A stretch of 64,000 bases of DNA from Desmodesmus armatus (lineage: Eukaryota; Chlorophyta; Chlorophyceae; Sphaeropleales; Scenedesmaceae): NCBI GenBank assembly GCA_007449985.2, contig VIIQ02000582.1, forward strand, positions 186,001 to 250,000. Reading direction: 5' to 3'. The notes under the pieces were generated by a model that was not told the origin of the DNA, ran no database searches, and saw only the letters and a program-made list of their open reading frames with translations. Positions 22,901-34,100 of this stretch are shown here, piece after piece. Position 1 is the first letter of the stretch. Every line of letters begins with the position of its first letter. Made by a program: the position numbers and the translations under genes.

Positions 22901-23368
22901 CACTCAAAAGAAGGCAACGTAACCAACCAAACCCATGCCCATCATCAGCCGACCAGCACGGCCCAGTCAGCCAGTTGCCCAAATCCAAACTGCAAAGCCC
23001 ATAGTGTCAAGTCATTCGGTACTGGAACCAAAACAGCCTGCTATCAACCCAGCCCACAACCTTCGCAAGGCATTGCACTATCACCGCCAAAAGCAGTGCC
23101 ATGCTTGAGCCACCCTCCAGCACCCCACTTCAGCATCCTGCCTATGCAACTATACAAGGCAACAGACGAAATTTGATGTCTTCTGGTACAGCAAATTCCT
23201 CACCGCACCTCCCGATCAAGCAAGCGTCAGCGCAGACCAACTGCAGCACCCAGCCCATACCATCAGTGCAGCCAGATGTACTGCAGCCCGTACCACCACA
23301 AATCCGCTCGGATTCTGCTTGCATCGACGGCTTGAGCGCAACGCAGCTTCACTGAACGCTGCGCCAGC
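19904..23368. other. Gene-free 3.5-kb interval
   Basis: Lies between the 3' ends of the methyltransferase and the kinase, so it holds at least two 3' UTRs. I found no exon chain with splice signals and family resemblance, no tRNA-like pattern and no strong repeat. Only short frames of composition-driven type are present. Confidence 0.5.
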
Positions 23369-26300
23369 CTACGCTACCTTGACACTGACATCAACAGCTG
23401 GTGCAGCCACTCCACCCTTGCCATCCCCCGCTGCCTGTCCCTCTGTGGACACCTGAGCAGTGATGATAGCAGCAGTGCAGTAGTCAGAAGCTGAATCTTT
23501 CACTTCCAGCGGCTGCTCCGCCTCCGGCACGTGCGTCTGCTGCTGCGGCTGCTGCTGCCGACGCTGAAGGCTCTCTGCAAGTATCAGCCGTGAGACGAGC
23601 TTATAGCCCTTGCCGACCGTCTGCGCTGCAGTGATCATCTCGTCCAGCTGCTGCTTGATCGCCGCCGCTGCTGCTGCTGCTGCTGCTGCGGTGTCTGCAC
23701 TGCAGCTGCTGCTGTCTGCTGCCTCGGTGGCATCTGCCATGGCTGCTATGTGATGAACCTCTCGCAGCTCCTGCTGCTCTGTAACCACCTCTAGCGCACA
23801 CTGCAATGAAAAAACACCAGCAGCAATATGCAGACACGGTTTCAGCAGTGAGTTGACTATAACGTCATTTCATCTGTGTTGACTATTAGGACTAATTATG
23901 TTGAATCAATGATGCAAGTACAGCAGCTATCCCAGGCTTGCCGGTCCCACCTGCAGCTTTGGCGGCAGTGGCAGCTGCAGCCACTCGCACTCCGCCACCT
24001 GCTGCAGCGTAAAGCGCTTGTCAGGGTTTGGCTCCAGCATGCCGTCCAGCATAGCTGCCAGCTGCGGGCTGAGAGTGTTGGCCTTGCTTGTTGAAGTGCG
24101 CCAGCTGACCTTGTGCACGACTGCTGTCGTGTGAAGGGCCTTCATGGCTTTCAGCACAGGGAGCCTGTTGTCAACGATATGGTGACAAGATACAGCAGCA
24201 GACCAGCAGCAGGTACAGCAATGCGGTCAGTGCCGGCATGGTGACAAGACTGCCACATCAACAGGACGCCACTGGCATGGTGACAAAACTGCCACATCAA
24301 CAGGACGCCACTGGCATGGTGACAAAACTGCCACATCAACAGGACGCCACTGGCATGGTGACAAAACTGCCACATCAACAGGACGCCACTGGCATGGTGA
24401 CAAAACTGCCACATCAACAGGACGCCACTGGCATGGTGACAAAACTGCCACATCAACAGGACGCCAGCGGCGTCATTGTCTGCTCGGTTCAATGTGATGC
24501 ATTGGCAGAAAACACGGCAATAGCTGTTCACACTGCAGTCAACCAAGCGAGGTGCAGAGTGGCGCCGCTGGGTGTCGAGTCACCCGGAAGGCTCGCCACC
24601 CTGTGTGCAATCCACAAGTGAGTACCCTTCTTGTTGTGAAGCTGTGTGCATGCATGCCACAGTGCTGCTTATATCACCCCATTCCACCTCCCTCAAGCAC
24701 TTCCCACGATTCCCACAAGCAGCTGTCAGTCGGCCCAGAGTCCTACCTGTCTGCGTAGGAGTCATAGTTCCAGGGCATGCGCCGCAGCATCATCACCACC
24801 AGCAGCACACCCAAGCTGTACAGAGGCGGCAGCAGTCAAAATCAAGGGCACAGGTTAGGCACAGTGGGTAAGGCATGTCCTGCTGGGGCTACGCTGGGTG
24901 CGCTGTAGCAATGTTTTCGACACGTGCCGCCATTGCCAGAACATGCCAAAGTCTGACAAGCAAACCGCGTGTCATCACACATACAGACAGCAGACAAGCA
25001 AACTGCGTATCATCACACATACAGACAGCAGAAACTGGTCCGCAGCCACACTGGTGCCCAGCTGTGCTCTTAAGGAGTTGCCCAACACCACCCCACAATG
25101 CACAGCAAGGCATGTAACAACAGACACGCCCACACATCGCACTCCGCATATCAATAGCAGCCTATACACAGAGCAAAGCCTGGTCCCAAAGCACAGCATT
25201 ACACACCTGTACACATCAGCCTTCTCTCCATCGTATGTAGGCACCACCTCAAGCTCTGCCTCTGCAGCAGCATCAGGCAGCCCCACTGCTGCTGCCACCG
25301 CTGCCAAGCTGCGGCTGATGTTGCTGCCCCCAGGCACTGCCGCTGCCGCCTTTGATGCCGCTGCTGCCAGTTCTGCCAGCCTCGTAGCTGAAGCCGACCG
25401 CTGCATGCTACAGCTGCTCGCAGACCTTTTCAGCCCGCTGGTGCAGCTGCTTAGTCCGCTGGTGCAGCTGGCTGACTCGCCCTTCTTGACGGCGGCCTTA
25501 TCGGCCTTATCAGCAGCTGCAGGAGTGATGCCGCTGCTGCAGGGCTTAAGGGTGTGCGTGGCTGTGGCTGCCGCGACTGCTGCTGCACCTGCCAGGGCTG
25601 TACCTGCCTGCTGAGGCGGCTGCTGGCACTTGACGGCTGTAGCGGCTGTAGTGGCTTGCTGGCTCTTGGCTGCGTCTTTGCTGCGGCGAGCAAGAGCTGC
25701 TGCTTCTTTGCTGCGCCGTGCGAGCTCCGCTGCTCCAGTGAAGAAGCTGGACATTATCTCTGGGGCCATGTAGCCTGCAGCACGACGGCAAGAGCGGAAA
25801 AACGGTCAATGCAGCTATTGAGTCCAGGTGGAAGGGCGATGTGGTGTGGAATAGATTGTGCGATTCCCTACCAGTGAGCAGCACTGCAAGCTAGCTGCTG
25901 TGCTCGTGGCGGCCAACAAGCTGCTCAGCTTGAGGTGTGACAATACCTACAGGACTCACAGGCAAGCACCGCCAGCTTGAGGCACAGTTGTAACCTGGTA
26001 GCACATGCATGCGTCAACGAGGGATCCCAGTGGCTGTCCTTACAACTGCAGCATGGACTCACCTGGTGTGCCAACCAGGCTCTTGAAGCAGGGTCCTGGC
26101 CTGCCCTCCCAACTGTCAGCCTGCACCCATGAAGGACAGAGCAGCCAACAAGAGCGCACGTCAAGCATGTGGTCACCTTGTGCTGGCAAGACAAGCTGCT
26201 CCTTTGCCTGGAAGGCTTTCTGAAGCTGTCTCGATTTTAAGCTGTCGATACCAGACACACATGTGCACTTCCAGCACACATTTGCGACTCGTACAACACA

Positions 26301-27622
26301 CCAACACAGGGGACACGGCATTACCAATGCCATCATGCAGAACCCCAAGCAGTACTGTACACATTGCATACAGCAGCGTCCAACCACTTACCAGGCCAAA
26401 GTCACACAGCTTCAGGAAGGGTGGCTGTGTCCCTGTGATGAGAATGTTTGCTGGCTTGATGTCCCTGTACACAATCCTGCGTGTGTGGCAGAAGCTGATG
26501 GCATCCAGCAGCTGCCTGAAGAAATAGCATGCAACCTCTTCGCACATGGAGTGGCGGGCTAGGTAGTCTGACAATGAGCCGCCTGCACATATGCAGCAGG
26601 ATCAGACAGCATCAACAGCAAGTGCAGGTGCATATGTCATACCTCCAGGGAGTGCTCAGGGCTGCTCACGGGTAGCTTACCAGACAGCAAGCCGCAATCA
26701 AGCTGTGGCTGCGCTGCTCACCAGATGCTCGAACAGGTGTAAGCACCTTGCTAGGTGTCTGTTCTGTTGACAGCTGCTGCTGCAAGCTTGCTGATTCCCA
26801 CTGCTCCGGTACACCATGCAACCCCCTCCCTGCTTAGAGAGGTAGCAGGTAGCAAGAGATAGCAATCCATGCCATGTGTCTGCTTGTGGCCCTTGCTGTG
26901 TCCCTCGGAAGCTGGAAAGTGTGTTGCTGCTGCCTGGTGTGTGAGTGCGTGGCTTTGTACGGAACTTGAACGCACCTGCAACGTACTCGGTGATGAGTAC
27001 TAGGTACTTGCTGGTCAGCACCACCTCAAGTGCCCGCACAATGTTGATGTGTCCTGGGCCAAGCTGGGCCAGCATGCTGAACTCCCGCCGAGCCATGTCT
27101 AGCTTCCAGGCTGGTGCTCCCCGGGAAATGAACTTCAACGCAACCATGCTTTGAGTCACCTCGTCCACACCCAGCCATACTTCACCCTCAGCACCCTGCA
27201 CCCACAAGCACAGCAACACAGCAGTACGGCGGTGGGGCGGAGCTGGAAACATCATACAGGGCACGTCTGGAGCGCATGTGGAGATGATTGATAGCTTGGG
27301 TAAGATGTGGGTATGAATTGCAGGCATCCAATGTAAAGGCAATTGAACATCCATGCTTTCAGGCAGTGCTGCTGCAGCAGCAACACAGAACTGTGCATCC
27401 CCGCGACGGATGTTACTGCAGCTTGTGCATCTCCCGGTTACGTCAAATGCTAGGGGTGGGGCGTACAGCTGCGCTGGTCACGCTAGACAGACCAATACGT
27501 CGGTCCGAAACTACTGTTCAATCCCCAGGCCGCACCGCGCCAATCTTCTTGAGAGGAGTGTAGCGCGATGGGAGTCCCAACCCGTGACCTAGCTTCACTA
27601 GTACCCGGTCCAATAGCTGCAT
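23369..27622 (-). CDS. SnRK2-like serine/threonine protein kinase with large insert
   Basis: Exons: 27622-27536, 27195-26976, 26582-26392, 26120-26063, 25774-25207, 24815-24747, 24164-23951, 23800-23369. They give 612 residues in one frame. Kinase residues seen: Gly loop IGAGAEGEV (27-35), K50 in VALK, E67, YRD with D143 (Tyr replaces the usual His), N148, DFG with D163, GTPGYMAPE (183-191). About 170 Ala/Lys/Ser-rich residues (~195-363) are inserted between APE and YDGEKADVY. The latter, with the SLGVLL helix, resembles plant SnRK2 kinases. The C-terminal 143 residues are Gln/Ala-rich and lack an obvious SnRK2 acidic box. Intron 6 contains a minisatellite. Start: the ATG that begins the exon carrying the Gly loop. 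Confidence 0.85.
24237..24470. repeat. 39-bp minisatellite, six copies, in a kinase intron
   Basis: Exact or near-exact 39-base units, each starting around CATGGTGACAAAACTGCC. 39 is a multiple of three, so the plus strand is open across the array as a repeated 13-residue peptide, but it lies inside an intron of the minus-strand kinase and has no gene context of its own. Confidence 0.95.
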
Positions 27623-28134
27623 GGCGCTCCAGTGCAAAAACTATGTGCTGGCAAAAGCGATAGATTTGAAAGACAGGTTGTCGAACGGCATCCAAAAACG
27701 TTGGAATGGTTACAAAACGCTGATGACGTGACTCTGCTGGGCACGCGCAATAAGGATCTGCGAAAACCGTTCTCGGGCAACAATGTTGAGTGAGGAGTGA
27801 CTCGGTACACGTCAGCGTTGAGAAGCTCGCTTGCGTCAATTGTTTTGGTTTTTGTACTAAGCGTCAACATGGCGTTTGCTATGCAGAACCCACGTCTCAC
27901 GCTGGACGAGCCCGACCTGTACTGTGATCACAAATGCAGACTGGATCTTGACCCAGAGAGCTGTGGCCCATCCCAATATCAACTTGCACTCACTGCCTAC
28001 AGTTAGGCCAAATAGGGACACGATCAACAAACCGAATGGTTGTGGTGTGCCTGTAGTCTCCTGTCGGGCACTTGTGCCTGGGGTCTCCTGTCTGTCGCTG
28101 GTTGAAACTAGCCTGGTAGGGCCTGTGCAGCAGC
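27623..28134. promoter_or_regulatory. Shared divergent promoter region, kinase / Ku70
   Basis: 512 bases between opposite start codons. A short plus-strand frame beginning at ATG 27869 (46 codons) could be an upstream ORF if the Ku70 transcript starts early. A GCCTGTGCAG acceptor-like site just before the Ku70 ATG hints at a 5' UTR intron. Confidence 0.45.
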
Positions 28135-31100
28135 ATGGCAGAGGACGAGTACGACCCAGATGCATTAGATGACGACCAGACGCAGGATGATGATGGTCGA
28201 GTGGTGGGTTTCCATCATAGGCACTGCGATGGGGATGCAGCCTGGCTTGTCCTTCTGACTGCAGCTGTTGAAAGGACTGCACAAGCAGCCATTTGCCAAA
28301 TTTGGAGCAGTATGCATGACAGAGCATCAGCAGCAGCCTGCACTGCTGACTATGCAGCAGAGATGGCGTTGCAGCAGCTGTCTGTTCCAGGCTGGCCCTT
28401 ACAGCCCAGTGTGCCGTGACCCTGACACAGTCAACAAACATTCACGCATTACTGCTGCAGCCCACACACAAGGCGCATATGTTTTTTGCTCCAAATGGGT
28501 ACTATATAGATCAGCAGTGTGATGGGCTCACCTGTGCACCTTTGCAGCTGTGACAGCTGTGGTGCTTGCTTGCCCCAAGACCCATTGTGACCCTGAACAT
28601 CATGCCAAAAACCTCGGCCGCATTTCACCAGCCAGCTCAGCATGTGCACAGCAGAGCACACCAGGGCTGCGCCAACTGGAAGGGTTGCTGAACTCAACAT
28701 GGTTGCCCCCCCCCCACCCACCGTGCATTGCTGCATATGTGTGCGTGTGTGCAGTATGATGTGACGAAGGAGCGAATAATCGCCCTCATAGATGCAGACC
28801 AGGCGATGCTGCAAACTCTGGCGGAAGGGGTGGGTGCTAACAGTCCTTCCTGCAGCCGCTGTTGCTGCATCCAATGTTCCATAGCAGCTGCTCCTTGTCT
28901 TCCAAGCAGCCAAATTAACAAAGTCTCTTCTTCCTGCACAGCTACCTGACACAGCGCATCACACCGCAGCCGCATGCAGAGCTGTCCACGCATTCAGCAC
29001 GTTGCATGCAAGCACAACACTCTTCCTCGCTGCTTTCTGTGCATGCTGGTTGTTCCCCCGCTGCCACAGCTCGGCCCTGCTGCCATGCCTGCATGCTGCA
29101 TTACTCAGGCATGTGACCCTTCCTGGCGTCCTGTGGAGCGCACGCCAGGCCAGCACTATGCACCAATCACAGTTGGCGGATGCATAACTTGCATCCTGCA
29201 TGCTGTACGTATGTGCTGCTGCAGGATGAGGAGCGGTCGTACATGTCGTGGGCTGTGGACATGGTTGCAGGCATCATGCAGGACCGAATCAGGGCCTCGC
29301 CGCGCGATGAATTTGGGGTCATCTTCTACAGCACGGTGCGTACAGCATGCAGGTGGTGAACTTCCGGCCCCGGCCTGCGTGCTGTCTGTCTGCTGATTGC
29401 TGTGCCAGCCGGTGTGAGCCCCCTCCCCCTTCTGGTCCTAGTCTCAACTCCGACAAGTGCAGCAAGCTGCATCAAGGATGGTTCAAGTCTCTGAGGCATT
29501 GAGTAGGTGCATGGTGATACTCTTCTGGGGTTGCCGCCATCTTCCCCCTACTCCGTGGCTCCATTCACCGCAGCAAGATCCAACAACGTGGACAACCACT
29601 GCCAGTGCTTGTGCGGATGGTTTGTCTTGCGCAGGCGGGTGACGGAGCCGACCGCACCTTTGAGCATGTTTTTGAGTACCTACCCCTCGAGGTTCCCTCT
29701 GCGCGCACTATCCGGAAGCTTGCGGCTTTTGATGGTGCGTGGCGCTGCAGCAGGTGCATGTGGCTTTTGGCAGCAGGGTAAACGAGTTTTTAGGTTTGAG
29801 TGGTTAGGGTGTAAGTTTGGGTCTATCAGCACCAAGTCACTGACGTGGGTGATTCATAGTGTGCGAACGTGCCTGCAGGTTGGCGCACGCACGCTCGCAC
29901 ACTATTGCCTGCTGGGCGCAGCGAAGGTTGTCACACTTCTGTGCCTTACACTGTGTGCTCCATAGCAAGGCGAATCAAAAACCCGTTTCTGTGGCGACAT
30001 AGGTTGAAGGTGCTCGCGTGAAGGGTTATTGTGGCACAATGCACGCTTCATCGGGCGTGCTGGCCAGTCTCTTGCCGTGCGGCCGCTTCACCAGCCCACT
30101 TTGCAGATACATGACCACCCCTTCGTTCGGCAATGGCACTGACCGCCGCTCTGCCACAGGCTGTTGTTGACACCACCCCAGTGCCAGACGCTGCCGCAGC
30201 CTTGGCTGTGGTTGACGGGGGCTGGGGGGGGGGGGGGGCTCAGCGCGCAGACTACCTCATTGCCTGCTTCCGAAGCAAGTCATTCGCTGATTGCAAAACT
30301 GACTGCAGCTAATTTAATGCTGCCGTCATGTCCCTGCCTGTGCAGCTGATGAGTTTGAGTCAAGCCCGGGGTGTGCTGACGTCAGCAGCAGCCCTGATCG
30401 GGCAGCAGGGGACCTGAAGAACGGCCTGTGGGCCTGTTGGGACATGTTCACCAGGTGAGCGCAAATGACTGGCGCTTGGTACTAGTGCAGACTACGTATG
30501 TCTTACATCAGCTCAGTGCATGGGCTTTGATGCTGCACTTGTACGCGTGTGTTTCTTGGGCGGTTACCGGGAGAGGTGGGGCACTTTGTTTGTCTGCATC
30601 AACTGCAGCTGGCGGAGACACAGCCTGGGTTGAGTGTGTAAGAGCATTGCACAGGTTGCATGGACGAGTTTGGTGCAGACTGCTGCTGGACTGCTTTGGA
30701 GATCAAATCCATGGGTAGTCTCTGCACAGGAGGAGTGGCCGCTGCCTGCTGGGGCTATGCTAATTTATTGGCAATCAGCAAGCATACTTTACACTGACCT
30801 GCTGCCAAGGCCAGCACACAACCTCAGGGGATGTACAGTCTTCCGCAATGGCTGTGTGTATCTGACCAGGGACCAGCCTGTCTGTATGCCTGCAGGGCTG
30901 GCGGCACCGCCAGCAGCAGCATGAAGCAGCAGGCCCGCGTGGCCAAGACGGTGCTGATCTTCACCAACAATAGCAACCCACTGCAGGGAGCTTCAAACCC
31001 CAGCCACGCTAAGTGAGTCCGCTGTGAAGCTCCTGGATCGATGTGTTGCGTATTTGTTACCTCAACACATTAAAAGTGCAATTCAGCGCGTGATGTCTCA

Positions 31101-34100
31101 GGGCCTCACTCTGTTGGCCAGCGTGCTGTGCTTTCAGTGCAACGGGCCAGTGCTGCAGCGGTCAATGGATGCAGCTACACATTCACAGCGGCTCTGGTGC
31201 GGCACTAAGAACCTTGCTCTTGCCACCTTCAAAGGTAATGTAGATACTGACAGCATTAATGCTTGGTGGCTGCCCACCTGGTTCCACTCACGCAGGGACC
31301 AGCTAGACGGCCGCGCGCAGGAACTTGGGGGCCTTGCAGTGCACATTGAGGTAAGCCGGGAAACATGCACACGGTGGCCTGCAACAAAAAGTGGGCATCA
31401 CCTTTTCCTCAGTGGTGATGTTGCACACAGGCCACCAAGGGCACACACTGGCGCCGCGCACTCGCGGTTATTTGAGGGTCGGATCATCACTGCGTGATCC
31501 CGTGCTAGCATGCAGGCTGCCGCTGTGGGTGTACATTGTCTCCACGGCTGCAACAGGCGCTGCCTTGGCAAGCGCCTGTTGTTGACGTGGCGAAGCTGCT
31601 GCCGCACTGTTAGGCCCACAGTGGCAGCATGCCTGCTAGCAGCGCTGCACAGCAGGTTGTATGCCCATGCAGCCAACAGCACCACAGTGGGTTGCAGCTT
31701 GATAGAGTTATGCGCGGGATAAGGGCTGCAGGCGCTAGGTTGGTTATTGCAGCTTCATCAGGCTTGGTCGTATGGCGTGGCTGGTGGTCAGGCTTGGTAC
31801 ACAGCTGATCAAAGCCACATACTAAACCTGCCGTGGTTCTGCTGCCATCCCCTCTTCCTGCACTAACACCTCTTGCCCAGGCAGTTGCCGTTTTCAACAT
31901 ACATAAGTTTGTTACTTCTGCTCAAAAGTGACGTGCAGTGTGTTTTTCTGGATGTGTAGGTGCTGCCCTTGATACAGCTACAAGACCCCGCAGCCTTTGA
32001 CCACAGCGTCTTCTGGAGCCCTTTGCTGGCCGAGGCTAGGGCCACAGCTAGGACCCTGGCCTCTATTGGTGCAAGTGGTGACAGCACTGACACGGCATGG
32101 GATGATGCAGAGGCTCTGATAGATGAGACAGAAGACATTGAGGTGTGTCGGCAGAGAGACTGCATGCGTGCACATGCATGCACATGCATGCTGGCTAGCA
32201 ATCATCCGACAAGGATAGTCGAACAATGACACTAGCACGGAAAACCAGGGCGATCCCTGCATCAAAGCTGTCGCTAGAGTGAATAAATAAGGAAGGCGCT
32301 GTGTGTGTGTGTGGGGGGGGGGGGGGGCGTGGCTGGGGTGGTTGTGACGGCAGCTTTGAACACCGGTAGTTGTGCTTGGGACCGCAGTCACTCCCCACCA
32401 CACAGGAGTGGGACTAGGGCCACAGCTAGGACCCTGGCTTCTATTGGTGCAAGTGGTGACAGCACCGACACTGCGTGGGACGATGCAGAGGCTCTGATAG
32501 ATGAGACGGAAGACATCGAGGTGTGGGTGGCATAGCTGGGGTGGGTGTAAGGACAGGTGGAACGCTGTCAGTTGTGCTGTGGCACTCAGGCAGTTATCCT
32601 GCAAGGTTCAAGGGGTATTGTTGTAGGGTAGGGATGACGGCGTCTGTTGCAGCCGTGTAAGGCCACAGCTAGGACGCTGCCATCCATAGGTGCCAGTGGC
32701 GGCAGCACCGACACGGCGTGGGATGATGCAGAGGCTCTTATAGATGAGACAGGAGACATTGCAGTGGAGACACTGGTGGCATGGCTGGGAAGGGGGGGTG
32801 GACAGGTTGGATCGCTGCCGGGTGTGCTGAGGCACTCAGTCACTCTGGCTCTGACGTTGTTCAAGGGTTGGTTAAGGGTTCATCGTATGTGCGCTGTTGC
32901 TATTCGTGCTGCAGAACAAGATCCTGCGTGTGAAGAGCTTAGGGCTGAAGTCCACAGGCAACCGCAAGCGACCGCTGGATGCTATGACCTGGGCCCTGAG
33001 CCCTGACCTCAAGATCGCAGTCAAGGTGGGTGGCACCCAGGGCTTGCTGTCTCTTTATGAAGGGTGTTGTCAAACCTTTGTATGTGACTTGACCACCGGA
33101 CGCATGACTTGTGCCCTGCGCCCTGACCTCACGATTGCAGTCAAAGTGGGGGCCGCCCAGGCCTCCTGGGGGACTTGCTGTTGCTTTGTCAAGGTTCTTG
33201 TGGGCCTGTTGGTGTCACCTGACCATCTGTGCCTGCTGCCAGGGTTGCTGGTTTATCCCTAATCGTCCGTAGACTGACATTGTGGAAGGTGTTGAACTCC
33301 AGGCTTGGATAGGGGTGGCCCTGCAAGCTGAAACGCCCAGTCAGTCTGCTGGGCCACCAGGGCCCCCACTGGGGCACTAGCCACTCAATGAATGGCGTGA
33401 TCAGCTGAGCAGTTGCAAGGGGCAAGCCACCACTGAACTTGTGTTGACATAATGGTATGCATGTGCTGCACGTCTGCCTGTGCAGCTATATGGCCTGGTC
33501 ATGCCGGCAAAGAAGCCACACCACACGTATGTCACAGCCGCAGCTAACGATGAGGTAAGCCGATCGCCTGCGGCACATCGCGATGTGTTGTGTATATTGC
33601 TAGCAGTGCTTCATCAACTGAAACATTCACTGCCTGTTTGAATGGCTTTCTTGCTACGTTGTGAACTTCACTGTGCACAATCACGATAGGTGAAACTCAC
33701 AGTGCAGGGCGGCCGAGGGCGCCGACACATCAGTGCCAAATGCAGCCAGCTGTCTGTGTTTTTTCCAAATTGCGTGCACACCTGCCATTCTACTCAACCA
33801 ATCCGCAGCCATACTGCGCCAACAGGGTTTTGGCTTGTCGCTGCCTTGTGCTGCGCAGGTCACTAAGACTCGGGCCTACATTGATGCTGACACAGGGGCT
33901 CTCATGAGTGCCATCACCTACAGGAGTTTTGAGGCAGATGCAAAGCAAGGTGCTGACAGATTCCCAAAGGTAGGGCTTGCATGTCAGACAACTGGATCGC
34001 TCATACCATCGCATGGCATCAATCCAGGAATGTCAGGTTCAGGTTGCGTTGCGCATGGCAAGCACAAGGATCCGCAGATAGTGCTGATTCCAAAGCTGGT

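Noticed and set aside
24237..24470. CRISPR-like array
   Set aside because: Units are contiguous and identical with no spacers, in an intron of a nuclear gene.
27510..27535. tRNA T-loop-like GTTCAATCCCC
   Set aside because: No matching acceptor, D or anticodon arms around it; it lies in the kinase intron next to exon 1.
27869..28006. 46-codon plus-strand frame before Ku70
   Set aside because: No motif and between divergent promoters; at most an upstream ORF.
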